Shown: positions 1 to 11,228 of the stretch, piece by piece
Layout: each line of letters begins with the position of its first letter
Numbering within the stretch: the first letter of the stretch is position 1
Assembly (NCBI GenBank): GCA_029851415.1
Contig: CM056742.1
Span: 114,764,246-114,828,245, forward strand
Origin: Eretmocerus hayati
Taxonomy: Eukaryota; Arthropoda; Insecta; Hymenoptera; Aphelinidae
Reading direction: 5' to 3'
Length of the DNA: 64,000 bases
Translations under genes and position numbers: made by a program
Notes under the pieces: model-generated
The model's input: only the letters and a program-made list of their open reading frames with translations
Told to the model about the DNA's origin: nothing
Databases searched by the model: none

Positions 1-425
1 CCTTTTCCTGGCATAACGAAAAGTTCTAATTTTCTCATCTTACCAAGATATTTTGCAGTTAAGTTTACTTTCCCGACTGGAATCATTCGAGCATCCGTGT
101 AGCTCGTGAACTGTCTTCCCGTTTTTACTATTTTCAAACTACGTAACTCTCTTTTGCTTCGAAAATAGTCGGGAGAAATTGCTGTAATGGGTGATCCAGT
201 GTCAACCTCAAAATTTATTAACGAGTCTTGGACTCTGACTTTCAAATAAACCGGTTTAACCGCGTTCAATGAATTGAGTTTTTTCACTTCTTCAACAAAA
301 TAAAGATTTTCAAATTCTTCGCTCAAATCGTCTTCATCCGATTCTACATCGTCTGCGTAATTTTGCCTGTCAGAGTGATTTGAACGTTTACGATCGCCAT
401 TGCCATTTCTACTATTATTGCCTTT
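1..425 (-). CDS. Ty3/Gypsy-type aspartic protease region, partial at window edge
   Basis: Reading on from the Gag stop in the same frame, the minus strand stays open for about 141 codons to the window edge. It starts with an Asn/Arg-rich linker and an acidic stretch (DDVESDEDDLSEE), then a beta-strand-like stretch leading into VDTGSPITAIS at about 176-206. DTGSP followed by hydrophobic residues is the active-site motif of retropepsin-type proteases, which mature the Gag and Pol polyproteins. Reverse transcriptase and integrase would lie to the left, outside the window. There is no separate start codon context, so expression would need a Gag-Pro fusion or readthrough. Family placement as Ty3/Gypsy (Mag-like) is inferred from Gag plus protease; confidence in the protease itself is high. 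Confidence 0.8.
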
Positions 426-1418
426 TTACTCATTTCTATCACTTTTTTGCTCACCTTTACTCCTACAGACCCATTGCATATGACCCTGTTTGTTGCACTT
501 TCTACACGCATAATCCTTATAACGACAGTCTCCTGATTCATGATTGGTATAACCGCAACAGTTACACCGATCCTTAATACCACTCTTCTTGTAGAACGTT
601 GAGTTTTTGCTGCGATGATTGTTGATCGAGTTGACTGGCGTCGGCTGGGTTGCTGTTTCTTCCATCGAATCTGCATTTCTGTTGGCAGTCTCTTGAGCAA
701 GTGCAATTTGAACTGCTTCGTTGTATGTTAGTTTATCAGCTTGTGATGGGAATTTGGTTCTGGTAACTTTATCCGCAATACCGTAGACCAGTTGGTCACG
801 AAGATTTTCTTTGATGTTCTGTCCAAATTTGCAGTGCATGGCTTTTTTTTTCAATTTTGCAATAAAGGCTTTCACTGTTTCTCCTTTCTCTTGTCGACAG
901 TGTTTGAACTTATACCGTTCGCCAAGTAAATTTCGATTTGGCTCAAGATGTTCTGACATTTTTCCTGTCAGCGTTTTGTAATCCAATTTCTTTGGTTCAT
1001 CTGGAATACATAACTCTTTCATCAACGCGTATCCCTTGCTGCCTATCAGCAATAGAAGGAACGCTACTTCCTTCTCGGTTATCTCATTCACCTCGAAGTA
1101 CTGCTCTAGTCTCTCCTGCCACGAAGACCAGTCGTCAGTTGATGAGTCAAATTCATTCACGTGTCCTATATATGCTTTGGCCGCCATGTTGGTACTGTTT
1201 GCTGTTTCCTGGTTCACTCTTTCTGCATCTTCTATCTCGCTCGCTCTCCCCTTACTTTCTGTTTCACTCGCACTCGCACTTGCTACGGCCGCTGCGCGTG
1301 TCGAGGCGTTTGGATGTTCTTCGTCAATTTCTTGACTGGTAGAGTTGAGGTCAACAATAGTATTTTCGAGATCACCTGATTTTTCTAACGATTCTAATGA
1401 TGACGGTCCAGATGACAT
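426..1418 (-). CDS. gag: Gag polyprotein of a Ty3/Gypsy (Mag-like) LTR retrotransposon
   Basis: A 330-residue structural protein that would assemble the virus-like particle and package the element's RNA. Residues 1-85 are Ser/Glu/Ala-rich and of low complexity. About residues 90-240 match the retrotransposon capsid fold in pattern (WSSWQERLEQYF, LLLLIGSKGY, LGERYKFKHCRQ, LRDQLVYGI). Two CCHC zinc knuckles lie near residues 285-298 (CNCCGYTNHESGDC) and 305-318 (CRKCNKQGHMQWVC), as in Mag-type elements. The ATG at 1418-1416 is the first in frame and leaves the whole capsid intact. It lies only about 25 bp from a MITE insertion, so leader and LTR are interrupted or displaced; I see no LTR or primer-binding site. 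The TAA at 428-426 falls just after the second knuckle, where related elements often continue into protease. Confidence 0.85.
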   Translation of the reverse strand: MSSGPSSLESLEKSGDLENTIVDLNSTSQEIDEEHPNASTRAAAVASASASETESKGRASEIEDAERVNQETANSTNMAAKAYIGHVNEFDSSTDDWSSWQERLEQYFEVNEITEKEVAFLLLLIGSKGYALMKELCIPDEPKKLDYKTLTGKMSEHLEPNRNLLGERYKFKHCRQEKGETVKAFIAKLKKKAMHCKFGQNIKENLRDQLVYGIADKVTRTKFPSQADKLTYNEAVQIALAQETANRNADSMEETATQPTPVNSINNHRSKNSTFYKKSGIKDRCNCCGYTNHESGDCRYKDYACRKCNKQGHMQWVCRSKGEQKSDRNE

Positions 1419-1447
1419 TTGCTTTCTTCAGATCCCCTTTCCTCTTA

Positions 1448-1606
1448 GGCCCTCGACAGAAAGTGCGCGATGCTCTTTTCTCCACTTTTTCCCCGTGTAT
1501 AAGCATAGGCGCTGTAGTTGCAGTCGCCGCCACGGGCGCACAATGGCGCTACTTCCACGGGGAAAAAAGGGGGAAAAAGAGCAAATGCGCACTTTCTGTC
1601 GAGGCC
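1448..1606. mobile_element. 159-bp hairpin MITE
   Basis: The ends are inverted repeats of about 50 bp (GGCCCTCGACAGAAAGTGCG at the left, its complement at the right). They are flanked by CTTA at 1444-1447 and 1607-1610, consistent with a 3- or 4-bp target duplication. No coding capacity. It lies immediately upstream of the gag start, so it probably inserted into the retroelement leader. Confidence 0.7.
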
Positions 1607-1635
1607 CTTAGCGTGGAGCACGCGGTCGGGATATA

Positions 1636-2470
1636 AGGTCAGTGTACCCAACTTGCCCCCATTAAGCCGTTTTCTTAATAATTCTGGCTAATCTCAATAT
1701 TTTCCAACGTACTTTAACTCATTTTGAAGCTTGTCTCAAGACCTTTAAAATGAGCTAAGATACGTCCAATTTGGATGAAGTGGAGCCGAACTGTTTGAAT
1801 TCTCCCAGAAGGTGATTTTTGAGAGTTTACAAAAGTGTGTACCCAACTTGCCCCCATCATTTAAAACAATGTAAATCGGCGATGAAGTGAATAAAATCGC
1901 ATTGATCCGTTTTGATCACCGTGCAGCAACATTTGTAGCTTTGAGATGGCCCAAGACATCGTTTCCGACCTATTTTGACGTGATAAACACGTTCTGAGTG
2001 GTAAAAAAAGTCATACTGCACGCCTTTCTGAGATAACCATATGGGGGCATGTTGGGTACACTCCGATGTCGGCCTTCTTGATTCTCAAACCATCTTCGTA
2101 TTTTGTGAATAAAATCGCTCCAAATCAGAGTTCTGCAACCCTGAAAAGCGGATTTTGAAGGTCTTGAGACAAGAAATCGAATGCGCTAAGGTACGTCAAG
2201 ATTGGTCGAATAAAAATAAATTGGCACCGGTTTTAGTGAACGTGATTTCCTCGGTGATTTCTTAGCCGTGCAAACACGAAAAATGGAAAACTCACTTTAT
2301 ATTTTCTGCAGAACGCAGAAATGATCCGGGGTCGTTGGAAACTACGTATTTTCTCATATTTTAACCTAACAAACGTAAAAAAAAATTGTGGGAAGGTCAA
2401 CGAGCGCCCATTCCTGAGATCGGCACATGGGGGCAAGTTGGGTACAGAGGCAAGTTGGGTACACTTACCT
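1636..2470. mobile_element. Non-autonomous DNA transposon with TATA target duplication
   Basis: Imperfect terminal inverted repeats (AGGTCAGTGTACCCAACTTG left; the complement at the right has one change) are flanked by TATA at 1632-1635 and 2471-2474. The motif GTGTACCCAACTTGCCCCCA recurs inside: direct at 1838-1857, inverted with one change near 2042-2061, and inverted again at 2427-2446. These subterminal copies resemble transposase-binding sites. No transposase is encoded. Superfamily not recognised. Confidence 0.65.
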
Positions 2471-2474
2471 TATA

Positions 2475-3409
2475 TCAACCTTTGTCTTTTCCGGCCGGCT
2501 CTTGGAGAACTTTTCTCACGCTATAAGTTCTCACTTTCTGTTACTTTTTATCCTCGTCGCCAATTGTTGTGTACTAAATGACCATAGCACGCAGTTTCAC
2601 TATATAACTACTTATTTGTAGCTACAACTTTGGAGTACAAGACTATAGGATAAGGGGTCTCACTTTTACGGTGGTATAGTACGTTCTGCTCACTCAAGGC
2701 GCTCTTCATATGGGCATGCGGTATCATGCGGCGGTGGCAGCAATATGCAGGGATGCACACTCACATACACATATGCACAGCTTAAGCAGCTGGTGCTAAT
2801 ACATTACATGAACCAGTGTACACTATTTATCTACTTCTTTTGTACTTTATACATATTTATAAAAACGTGTATACTCTTCATTGTAAATCCTCCTTAGAGT
2901 CTCATGAGGTCATACCTCCAGACTCCAATAAAGTTCATTTCATATCATATCGTATCATACTCACAAAAACACACACACACATGTATACATGAGTACCCAT
3001 GTGGAAACATTGAAATAACGTGCGCCACCTATATAGTACACCGGGAAAAAGACCGTACAGGTCATTTTCGATGTATTTATCGTGCTCTTTTTGTTGCAAA
3101 CATTGGTTCTCCAGTCCAGGGGGACCCAAAAAACTATCATCGAAAAAGGGGTCAAAATGTCAGGTCCACGTCGTGTTGTTTTCCATTATTTCGACCTCTG
3201 TGAGTGTGAGGCGCCGCAGTAGAATTCGTTCGAGATTCAGGATTCATCAAATATCATGGTATTACGCATTAAATCCCGCCACTAGAAGAGCCAAAAGACC
3301 TCTTTTGTGTGCACGCTGAACACGTCAGTTTTCCTCTATAAAAGTGAATTCGCCTTGTTTCAGACCTTCCTCTCCGCGTCACCTCGCTATACTCTGTACA
3401 CGCGCGACT
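2475..3409. other. No gene seen
   Basis: Non-coding stretch with only a short CA tract near 2966-2980. No recognisable domain or repeat family. Confidence 0.5.
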
Positions 3410-3638
3410 TTCTTTTCAAAATCTTCTCTTCTCTCCAATGATTTGGATAATTTGAAACAGAAAGCAACATCCCATGAGCTACGGCCCTTGGAAGACGGAG
3501 CTATATTGACGACTAAAAAGTAGCTTCTCTCAAAAACGCAGATCCCGCAAATTCCGAAATTTTGGAAGCAATAATAACAATGAGAGTCGTACCGGAAGCA
3601 ATTACATTTTGGTCTCAGGCCAGGTTGACGTAGGTACC
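3410..3638. repeat. Solo diverged terminal repeat related to the 46.4-48.2 kb element
   Basis: This segment aligns, with substitutions and small gaps, to the right terminal repeat of the element at 46408-48186. Shared blocks include GGAAGACGG, CAAATTC-GAAATTTT, the block CATTTTGGTC and the tip AGGTTGACGTA-GTAC. Only one end is present, so it is a fragment or solo terminus. The Cys-rich 132-codon minus-strand frame across it (3379-3777) is explained by this repeat and is not called a gene. Confidence 0.5.
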
Positions 3639-4773
3639 GCATCTCTCCATGCATGTTACTCTTGTGGCATCGAGATGTGGAAGTATTGGTGTTGGGGCGT
3701 TGAATTATGCTCCATATGTTTCGGAAAGTCGAAAAATACATCTTAGAACCTTCGGGAGGGAGATTCGAGGTTGGCACATTTTCGACCCTAGAATATCGAA
3801 ATTTCCGCAGAACTACTCAAAGACATACAACTGTAGATACACGAATCAAGATCAGACAGCAATGGTTATGAATATTTTTTTTCCTCGCTGAAGCTATATC
3901 AGCCATTGCAAAGGGCTATTCAGTGTCACATGAATGATCTTACAATAAATATCACATTTCTCATGATTTCAAGTCACAATTTTTCAGGAAGTTCATAAAT
4001 ATTTGACACATTTGAGCGGTAGAATTTACTGACAAGATGTGTGCTTCGATGGGAAGATATATTTTTGATCGACTCCAGTCTTTCAGGGAAACGATTCTTT
4101 GCGAATCGAATTTTGAACACTACTATAGCAAATGATCTGGACCTTCTGTTTAATGTCCACAAAATCATTCTGGATCGTCAATAAAATTTTTTCTCGACAA
4201 CGACGGTCTTAATTGATAGTGGCTTGCTCTGCATCGATTGATTGAGCGTCAAAACCATCGGCATCGTCTTGAACTCGTCAAAATACATGGGAAAACATAG
4301 TTCTATTCAATATGTATTCGACTCAAACATACTTACACACCCGGCATGCATCTCAAAAGTGTGTAACAAGGCTGAGAACGACTCTCAACATTCGGGTTGG
4401 TTTTTTTGAGTCTAATGAAAAATCTTGGGGGCTGGGGACAAAACTGACAACGGATTCGGTTTCTACTTCGAAAATACATTGAAAGCACATGTTCACGTCT
4501 TTGAAATAGTCCGACTCAAAAATTACATTTTTCAGGCCCATTGAAGGGGGCATGGGTTTACGGATTTGGTACCTTCGATGTTTTAAGTTTTCGCACCACC
4601 TGTATCTCGGGTCCTGCTGCGTCAGATCGACTTTTTCAAGTGGTCATTTTGAAGGAAATTACACTGGCTATCGATTAAGAGTTCTTTCAGATATGCAGAG
4701 CGACGTGCACGCACAGGAGATGGAAATGACTGAATTAAAATTTGGGTCAAAAGTGGTTTTTCGCATTCTTGAC
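3639..4773. other. No gene seen
   Basis: A-T-rich non-coding DNA between the solo repeat and the foldback element. No recognisable coding or repeat signal. Confidence 0.5.
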
Positions 4774-4797
4774 TACTCTCTCCGTATCCATCAGTGA

Positions 4798-5135
4798 GAA
4801 TCCACTGAACTTCAGTGCATTACGGATCAACTTTGACTGATGACTTCAGTGCATATGCACTGGGACTTCAGTGCATATGCACTGAAGTCATCAGTGACCC
4901 TCACTGAAATTTCAGTGACCTCGAGGGTCGGACGGGTCCTGATCACTGAAGTTTCAGTGAGGGTCACTGAAGAATCAGTGAGATAATTCACTGAAACTTC
5001 AGTGACGTCGGGGGTCGGACGGGTCCTGATCACTGAAGTTTCAGTGAGTGTCACTGAAGCTCCAGTGAGTATCACTGATTGATCAGTGAGCTTCACTGAT
5101 TCACCAGTGAGAATTTCCACTGAAATTTCAGCGAA
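4798..5135. repeat. Palindromic tip repeats of foldback, left arm
   Basis: A run of short near-palindromes built on CACTGAA-TTTCAGTG, plus two copies of the block GGGTCGGACGGGTCCTGATC. The mirrored copy is at 13350-13680. Because the repeats contain few stops, both arms show a 97-codon frame with a Thr/Val/Ser-rich repeat; I regard that as a by-product of the repeats, not a gene. Confidence 0.75.
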
Positions 5136-5945
5136 TATGATTTGCCGGGACCCTTAAAAAACTGAAAATTACCTTGAACTTGCTCGTCTGCTGCTTCGCT
5201 TTTGCTTTTTCTATTTGCATTGGCAATGATCAAACAGAGAAAAAGCATAATCCGAACCCCCAACGTGCCCTAGAAATTGATGAAAAATCGAGAAAGCAAG
5301 AGTGATGGAAATTTCAGTTACTATCATGACTTCATGAGTTTTCCAAGCAATGGTTATCCTTGTCAAAAAAATGAAGCTTCGCAACTATACATCCCTGAAA
5401 ATTGCATCGAATCGGTGTCTTCAATCAGTTAGACACTTTACTAAATTGTACTTGCCGACATTGTCAGGAGTAGGATTCATTTTGATTATTTTGGAGGTAT
5501 AGGATGAATTGAATGGAGAAAATTGAAGCAGGAGTTTGTCACTTATAGCAAAATCATAACTCAAGCATCCAAAAGGCAATTCATGATGTCAATTTCAAGT
5601 TCTACATAATGAAACTTTCATAAGAAAAAACAAGGTCTATATAATGAAATCGTAAGAAATTCAGAATTATATGGTTCTCAAGTCATGATTGTGCTATAGG
5701 TAAGAAACTCGCACTTATAGTAATAATGAAATACTCAGATTCAATAATGAACTTTATTATCTTGATTAAATAAATGTTGACAAAAACAAAAAATCAGCGG
5801 TAGCAGAATTGCTCGATGTTACTGAAACATCTGAAGAAAATACACCTTATCAAATCAATCAAAATCTGCATATGCATCTGCGCCATCAGATGCATATGCA
5901 AGTTCTACTATAATGAATCCAACCAAACGCCTGCGAGAACACATT

Positions 5946-5958
5946 ACATCACTTATCT
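5946..5958. repeat. LINE target-site duplication, 3' side copy
   Basis: ACATCACTTATCT, identical to 11229-11241. The foldback arm sequence resumes directly after the second copy. Confidence 0.9.
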
Positions 5959-5976
5959 TTTTTTTTTTTTTTTCTT
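5959..5976 (-). other. LINE poly-A tail
   Basis: Uninterrupted T-run on the plus strand, directly next to the target duplication. It is the genomic copy of the polyadenylated 3' end and sets the minus-strand orientation. Confidence 0.85.
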
Positions 5977-6048
5977 TTTATTTGAAGCATATGAGTCCAT
6001 GAAGGACTATTCAGCTATACAGAATCTGTACATATTCTTATATCTAAA

Positions 6049-9000
6049 TTAAACTAACTTGTTACAAGATTTCAAAAATTCAACTATATATTGACATGCT
6101 TTGACATTCGGAATTTCAATTATATTCTTAATTTGTAATGGTAGATGAAGATTTATGTTTCGTAATTTCTTAAGCAAATTCGGTCTCTCATCATTGCACA
6201 AGTTACACTGCCAAATTACATGATTCAGATCTTCATCATATTTGTCACATAGACATTTAGAACTTTTTATAATTTTGACCCTGGCCAAAGAGGCCGCCAA
6301 GTTGTAATGATTGGACCGCCATCTATTTATAGAGACTATGATCTCCCGTAGAGCATTTACTTTGGTGAACCACGGCTTTGACTTTCCTTTGTGAAACAAC
6401 TCAAAATATAATATTCCTGTTTTTTGCCCCTCTTCTTCTATTGTTCTGCAAGTAGCTTCATGAGCCTGTTTCTTGTGATACGCTTGGAAGTCTGTGAATG
6501 GAATCGCAATTGATAAATCTACAGGTAAATCTGTTGCAAGCTTGGCAAGTTCATCAGCTCTTTCGTTGCCGACGATTCCGATATGGGATGGAATCCAGCA
6601 GATAGAAATAGACATGAGAGGGTGTGCTGCTTTGATTTCATTGTACAGCCTCTTAATTTCAAGAATGAATTTATTCACATTGACCTTTGTGGTCGGACAT
6701 TTTATACTCTGAATCACGCTGAGACTATCCGAAAATATTGTGTAGTTATTATGAGGGTTGGAGTATATAATATTCATTGCTTCATATATAGCAACACATT
6801 CTGCTGTATACACCGAGGCTTTGTTATCAAGAGATTTCGTGATTTCAAGCTCCAGGTCTGGGCAGTGACAGGCAACACCTACTTGTTCATTCGAAATTTT
6901 ACTCCCGTCTGTATATATCGCGCGTATATTGTTCAACCAAATGAATGATTCTATCAGCTGATTCGGATCTGAGCTGTTTCTAATTTCTTGCCCTAACTCT
7001 GTGTTAACAGGTACACATGTATTCAACGTGCTGTATTCATATCTATACATATTATAGTTTTCCAAGGATTCTATTGAATCTTACGGTAGCGCTTCAATAC
7101 ATTCTTGTAGCAATCGAACTTTTTTCTGTTTGCACAAACTTTTCTTCGTGATGAAGTCATACATGATCGAATTTTTATTGGAAACAGATTTACATATAAA
7201 ATTATCACAAAGGTATTTCGCCCGTTCTTCAATCAATAGTTACTTTGATTCAGCAAGAATCACATTATTGGGCGTGCTAACACGATACCCAAGAGCTTTT
7301 CGAATAGCTGACCGTTGTATTTTCTCAAGATCGTCAATTGCTTGCTGTTTTATTGGAAAGTAAGCAAAACATCCGTAGTCCAAAATAGATCTTACAAAAC
7401 TTTTGTACAAAATAAGCAGGGTATCGGGTGATGAGCCCCACCAAGTACCGCAGAGGTATTTAATTATATTGGAAGCACGAGTACAACTTTTTTTTACTTT
7501 ATCAATTTGTTGTGTGGAAGACAATTTATAATCAAATATGATGCCAAGGAATCGTGCTGTCTCGCTCGACTTGATTCGATATCCCCCAATTTGGATTTCA
7601 GTTTGACCAGGAGTGAAGCTATTTTTACTGAAATGTATCACAACTGTTTTATGTGGCGCTAAGTCCAATCCAAGTTGAAACAAATTATCCTGAATGAGTG
7701 ATAAAGTTCTTTGAAATAGTTCAACTGGTTTGCAAGAGCGTGTCATTTTCAAGAAGATAGCAACATCGTCAGCGAATTGAAGTATCGAAATACTCTTGGG
7801 TAAATTTTTCCCAATGTCCTTAACATAGATTGAGTAGAGCAGGGGACTCAAAACTCCAACCTGATGAACGCCTTTACCTGAGAGTCTGTACTGTTGGCCC
7901 AACAAATCTGTGTATATTCTCCTTTCATGAATCAAAAATTTCACAAATTTTACAAGATTCTCCGGGCAACCAATTTCTGCTAATTTATCCACGAGTAAAC
8001 CGGAGACAACGCTGTCAAAAGCTGCGTTTACATCGAGGAAGCCGGCCAAAACGTCCTGCGATTTGGCGAAGGCTTGATCAATATGCAAAGTGAGATATGC
8101 AAGATTATCGGCACACGACTTGCCTTTTCGAAACCCTGATTGGCTTTTCGGTAAAATATCACACGACTCACACCACCACTGCAATCTATTTTTAACAAGT
8201 CCCTCAAATAATTTACAAATGCAAGATGTTAGAGAAATCGGCCTGACACCGTTGTTACTTTTTTCAATGAAGTGGACATATGAGTCCTTCCACTCTTCAG
8301 GATACGCATAAGTTCGATACATCTCATTGAATATATCCAAAAGCAAAAGCTTGTATTGGAGCGGGAGTCTCTTTAAAGTCGAATAATCTATCCCGTCCAT
8401 GCCTGGCGATGACTTGTCATTCGCCATGTTTAGTACCGTATTGAACTCTACAAAATCGAAACTTGCACTAAGAAATTCGTTCTCAGCGCATTCAGGGATT
8501 CTATTTGGATCAGTATGTACCCACGGAGGGCTGATTTTGAACGTGGCATTTTTTATTGCCTCTTCTGTTTGTAAATTTTTATCGCTGTGCGATTGATTGA
8601 TTTTCACCCATCTGTTTTTGAATACCTTACATTTTGACCAGACATAATTTGGGTTAGTTCTAAAATTTATAGATTCAGCAAATTTTCTAAAAGAGTCCCG
8701 TTTCTTTCTTCTGAATGTTTTCGTAGCAATCGCGGCTAATTTGTAGTATTCAATGAGATCATTCAACTCATGCGTACGTTTCCACTTTTTAAAAGCTTTA
8801 CTTCGATTATCTTTTACCTCATTACACTCTTCATCCCACCATGGAGCGGGATTCCTGTGTATTTTACGATTGACTTTTTTCTTTTTCGGAGTTGAAAATT
8901 GAATAGCAGATGTAATGATATTAATGAATGTTTTCATCTTTTCATTTGCTGGAGATTCATCATATTCAAGAGAAAAGAAAATTTCGTGATTCTCTTCAAG

Positions 9001-9813
9001 ATAATTTTCGAAGTTATCCCAGTTCGTGCGCAAGGTGTGGAGTCTGAATGTTTTTTTCTCATAAATATCTCTTACAACTCCTACATTACATATAATTGGA
9101 TAGTGGTCAGAGCCCCAAGTCTCATCCATCACAGTCTCATCAATTTCTTGTGCTATATCCATCGTTGAGAAAATTAAATCAATATTCGAGTGTTTGTTTT
9201 GTCTAAAGTCAGACCTAGTAATTGCATCATTATTATGAAGGAATAAATCATGATTCTCTATACTGTTCTTCAAACTATCACCATTACTATCGGTATAATT
9301 ACAATTCCAAATAACATTGTGAGCGTTGAAGTCGCCCATGAGCAGAGTCGCTCTGTTGTCATCTACGTTATTGATAATGGTATCCCATTGAGCTTGGCTG
9401 AGAGTGCGATGGATGTGACTTGGGGTTCTATAGCACGCTATGATGTCTAATGGTGGGTTTGTATGTGTGAGACGAATACCGCAAACTTCGACAGAAATAT
9501 GAGGGGCCTGAATATTATTTATTTCTTGGAAAGGAATATTCTTACGCACTAAAATGATGATTCCGCCACCTGTCGAGTAGTCTCTATTCTTCTTGTACTG
9601 CACGTATCCAGTTGCAAATATAGTTTTATCTTCTTCTGTGAGCCAGGATTCCACACATACGAAGATGTCCATTCCCGCTAAAATTCTTGGAAGTTCTTGT
9701 ACACGTTTTTTGATGCTTCGAGCATTCCAAAATAGAACTCGAAGAGGCATCGGTTTGTTCTCCATTGAATCTTCCGTAGTTGAATGATTACTACTCGATG
9801 ATGATTGCGCCAT
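6049..9813 (-). pseudogene. LINE ORF2: endonuclease, reverse transcriptase, RNase H, two in-frame stops
   Basis: This protein would nick the target DNA and prime reverse transcription of the element RNA there. Residues about 25-240 form an apurinic-type endonuclease with FWNARSI, CVESWLT, MGDFNAH and a C-terminal GSDHYPI. The RT spans about 470-760: SSPGMDGIDY, RPISLTS, SQSGFRKGKSC, FLDVNAAFDS and catalytic FADDVAIF. The RNase H has YTDGSK, SDSLSV and NERADELAKLA near 6500-6960. A single frame runs from the ATG at 9813 to 6049 (1,255 codons including stops). It is broken by TAA at 7242-7240 and TAA at 7083-7081, which separate RT from RNase H. The usual RT block GVPQG reads GVHQV here, a likely damaging change. 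The start lies 1 nt after the ORF1 stop, suggesting coupled reinitiation. Confidence 0.9.
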
Positions 9814-9814
9814 T

Positions 9815-11007
9815 TCAATTGTCCGTTAGTATTTCTTCACTCGTTTCGAGACCATCGGATGTTGTGTCATTCACATCATTCTTATCGGAATCTTTGGTAG
9901 TGAGTTTTTTCTTCATTTTAGTGATTCTGCTTTTCAAAACTGGATCGGTAAGGTGATCGTACACTCCACTCAACATTTCATCTAGTGAGTCAAAATTTTC
10001 GGTGAATTCTGCTGCTGTAGATCGAACATCTGGATTCCCATGGGTTTTGAGGAGAAATGAAGCAAAATCGTCGTAATTGAGAGGATGCTTCAAATCTTGA
10101 CTCATGATATAGTTACGTGCTGGCTCTAGTTGGCGATCGATGTCGGTGCTGTTCGCTTGTCTCTTGATTTTTTTCTTTTTTCTGCTTTCAGTTGCCTCCT
10201 TTTGGGTTTCATCGGAGAGCGTTGGATTCAAGTCCTCCGCACTGCATACAGTTGCAGTGTCTGAAGGAGGTCTTTCATCAATTGCTCCATATCCGAATTC
10301 ACATTCTCTGTCACAACTTGTGAAGTAATTTCCTGGGAAACTGCTTCTGATCTTTCGGGTGTTGATGAAGCGTTTGGTGGGGTCTCTACATTCTTGCAGT
10401 GTCTGGCTGCGTGCCCTTCCTCCTTGCAGAGGTAGCACACAAGTTTTTCGTGAGAAAGGTGGATCCAAAAAGATGAATTATTCACCTGGATATTCATGTT
10501 GCCTGGAAGTTTTTCCAAATCCTCGGGGTTTAGAAATACTTGGCGCCAAAAGCTCATTATATGGGCATAACCTTGAACATTTACACTGCACTTGATTTGA
10601 GAAATTTGCGAGACTGGAGTTATCCCAACTTTCTTGAGTTCTTCCAAAATCACAACATTGGGTATGCTGGGTCTAACGTTGGAAATAATAATACGTATAG
10701 CTCTAGAAATCAATGGGCGAAGTGGTAGAGATTGAGAACCGACTTTGATTTCTGTCTTGCTATCCACTAGTTTGTTAACAAGATCTTCACTCGATAAATA
10801 GAAACATATTCTGTTGTTCGATATACGTGAAAGGTAATGAATATTCTGTGGGTTAATTAATGAGCCTAGAGTTAAAGCATAATCTTGTATACTGTGACCT
10901 CCAACTGCATCCACTATCACTGCTTAATCGTCTGTTGGACACTGAGCTTGCTGCACAATTCGAGAAAAAGTAACTCGAGGATTAGACTGAGTAGTTGAGC
11001 TTGCCAT
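9815..11007 (-). pseudogene. LINE ORF1: RNA-binding protein with CCHC knuckle, stop and frameshift
   Basis: About 397 codons from the ATG at 11007-11005 to the TGA at 9817-9815. ORF1 proteins of this group bind element RNA and act as nucleic-acid chaperones. A central alpha/beta region (about 10900-10450) precedes one zinc knuckle, CYLCKEEGHAARHC, near 10440-10380. The C-terminal part is Lys/Asp-rich (KKKKIKRQ; DKNDVND). Two lesions are visible: an in-frame TAA at 10926-10924, 27 codons after the start, and a frameshift between about 10300 and 10228 that separates the knuckle half from the C-terminal half. I chose the ATG at 11007 because it is in frame with the knuckle region and sits after a 220-bp leader. 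Confidence 0.8.
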
Positions 11008-11228
11008 ACTGCACTTGTGGCACACTGATCCCTGGCGGGATACTGGTACCGTGCCCAAGAGTGCAACAGGCACAAAATTTACTCGTAGGTATTGGTTTTG
11101 CAACCAAGCTGGTATTCACGCACTGACATGAAAATCGCCGAAAATTATAGCCGCGGTACAATCGAATTATCGCAGGGCACACCGTTTGTAAACACGTCTG
11201 CTCTCTGTGACTGCTCGATCTAAACTCC

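Larger units (their letters stand above)
5959..11228 (-). mobile_element. LINE retrotransposon with endonuclease, RT and RNase H, full length
   Basis: The minus-strand order is a leader of about 220 bp (11228-11008), ORF1, ORF2, a short 3' UTR (6048-5977) and a poly-A tail seen as a T-run at 5959-5976. A 13-bp target duplication (ACATCACTTATCT) flanks it at 5946-5958 and 11229-11241. The uninterrupted site is preserved in the opposite foldback arm near 12525-12540, confirming both ends. The layout (ORF1 with zinc knuckle; ORF2 with apurinic endonuclease, RT and RNase H) fits the I/R1/Loa group of LINEs; the exact clade would need a tree. Coding frames carry three stops and one frameshift in total, so this copy cannot move by itself. 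Confidence 0.9.

Noticed and set aside
3379..3777. Cys-rich 132-codon frame resembling zinc knuckles
   Set aside because: It overlaps a diverged terminal repeat related to 46.4-48.2 kb, and the Cys spacing fits no CCHC pattern.
4827..5120. 97-codon Thr/Val/Ser-rich repeat protein, mirrored at 13362-13655
   Set aside because: It is a direct translation of the palindromic foldback tips and would be read the same way from either arm; no start context or domain.
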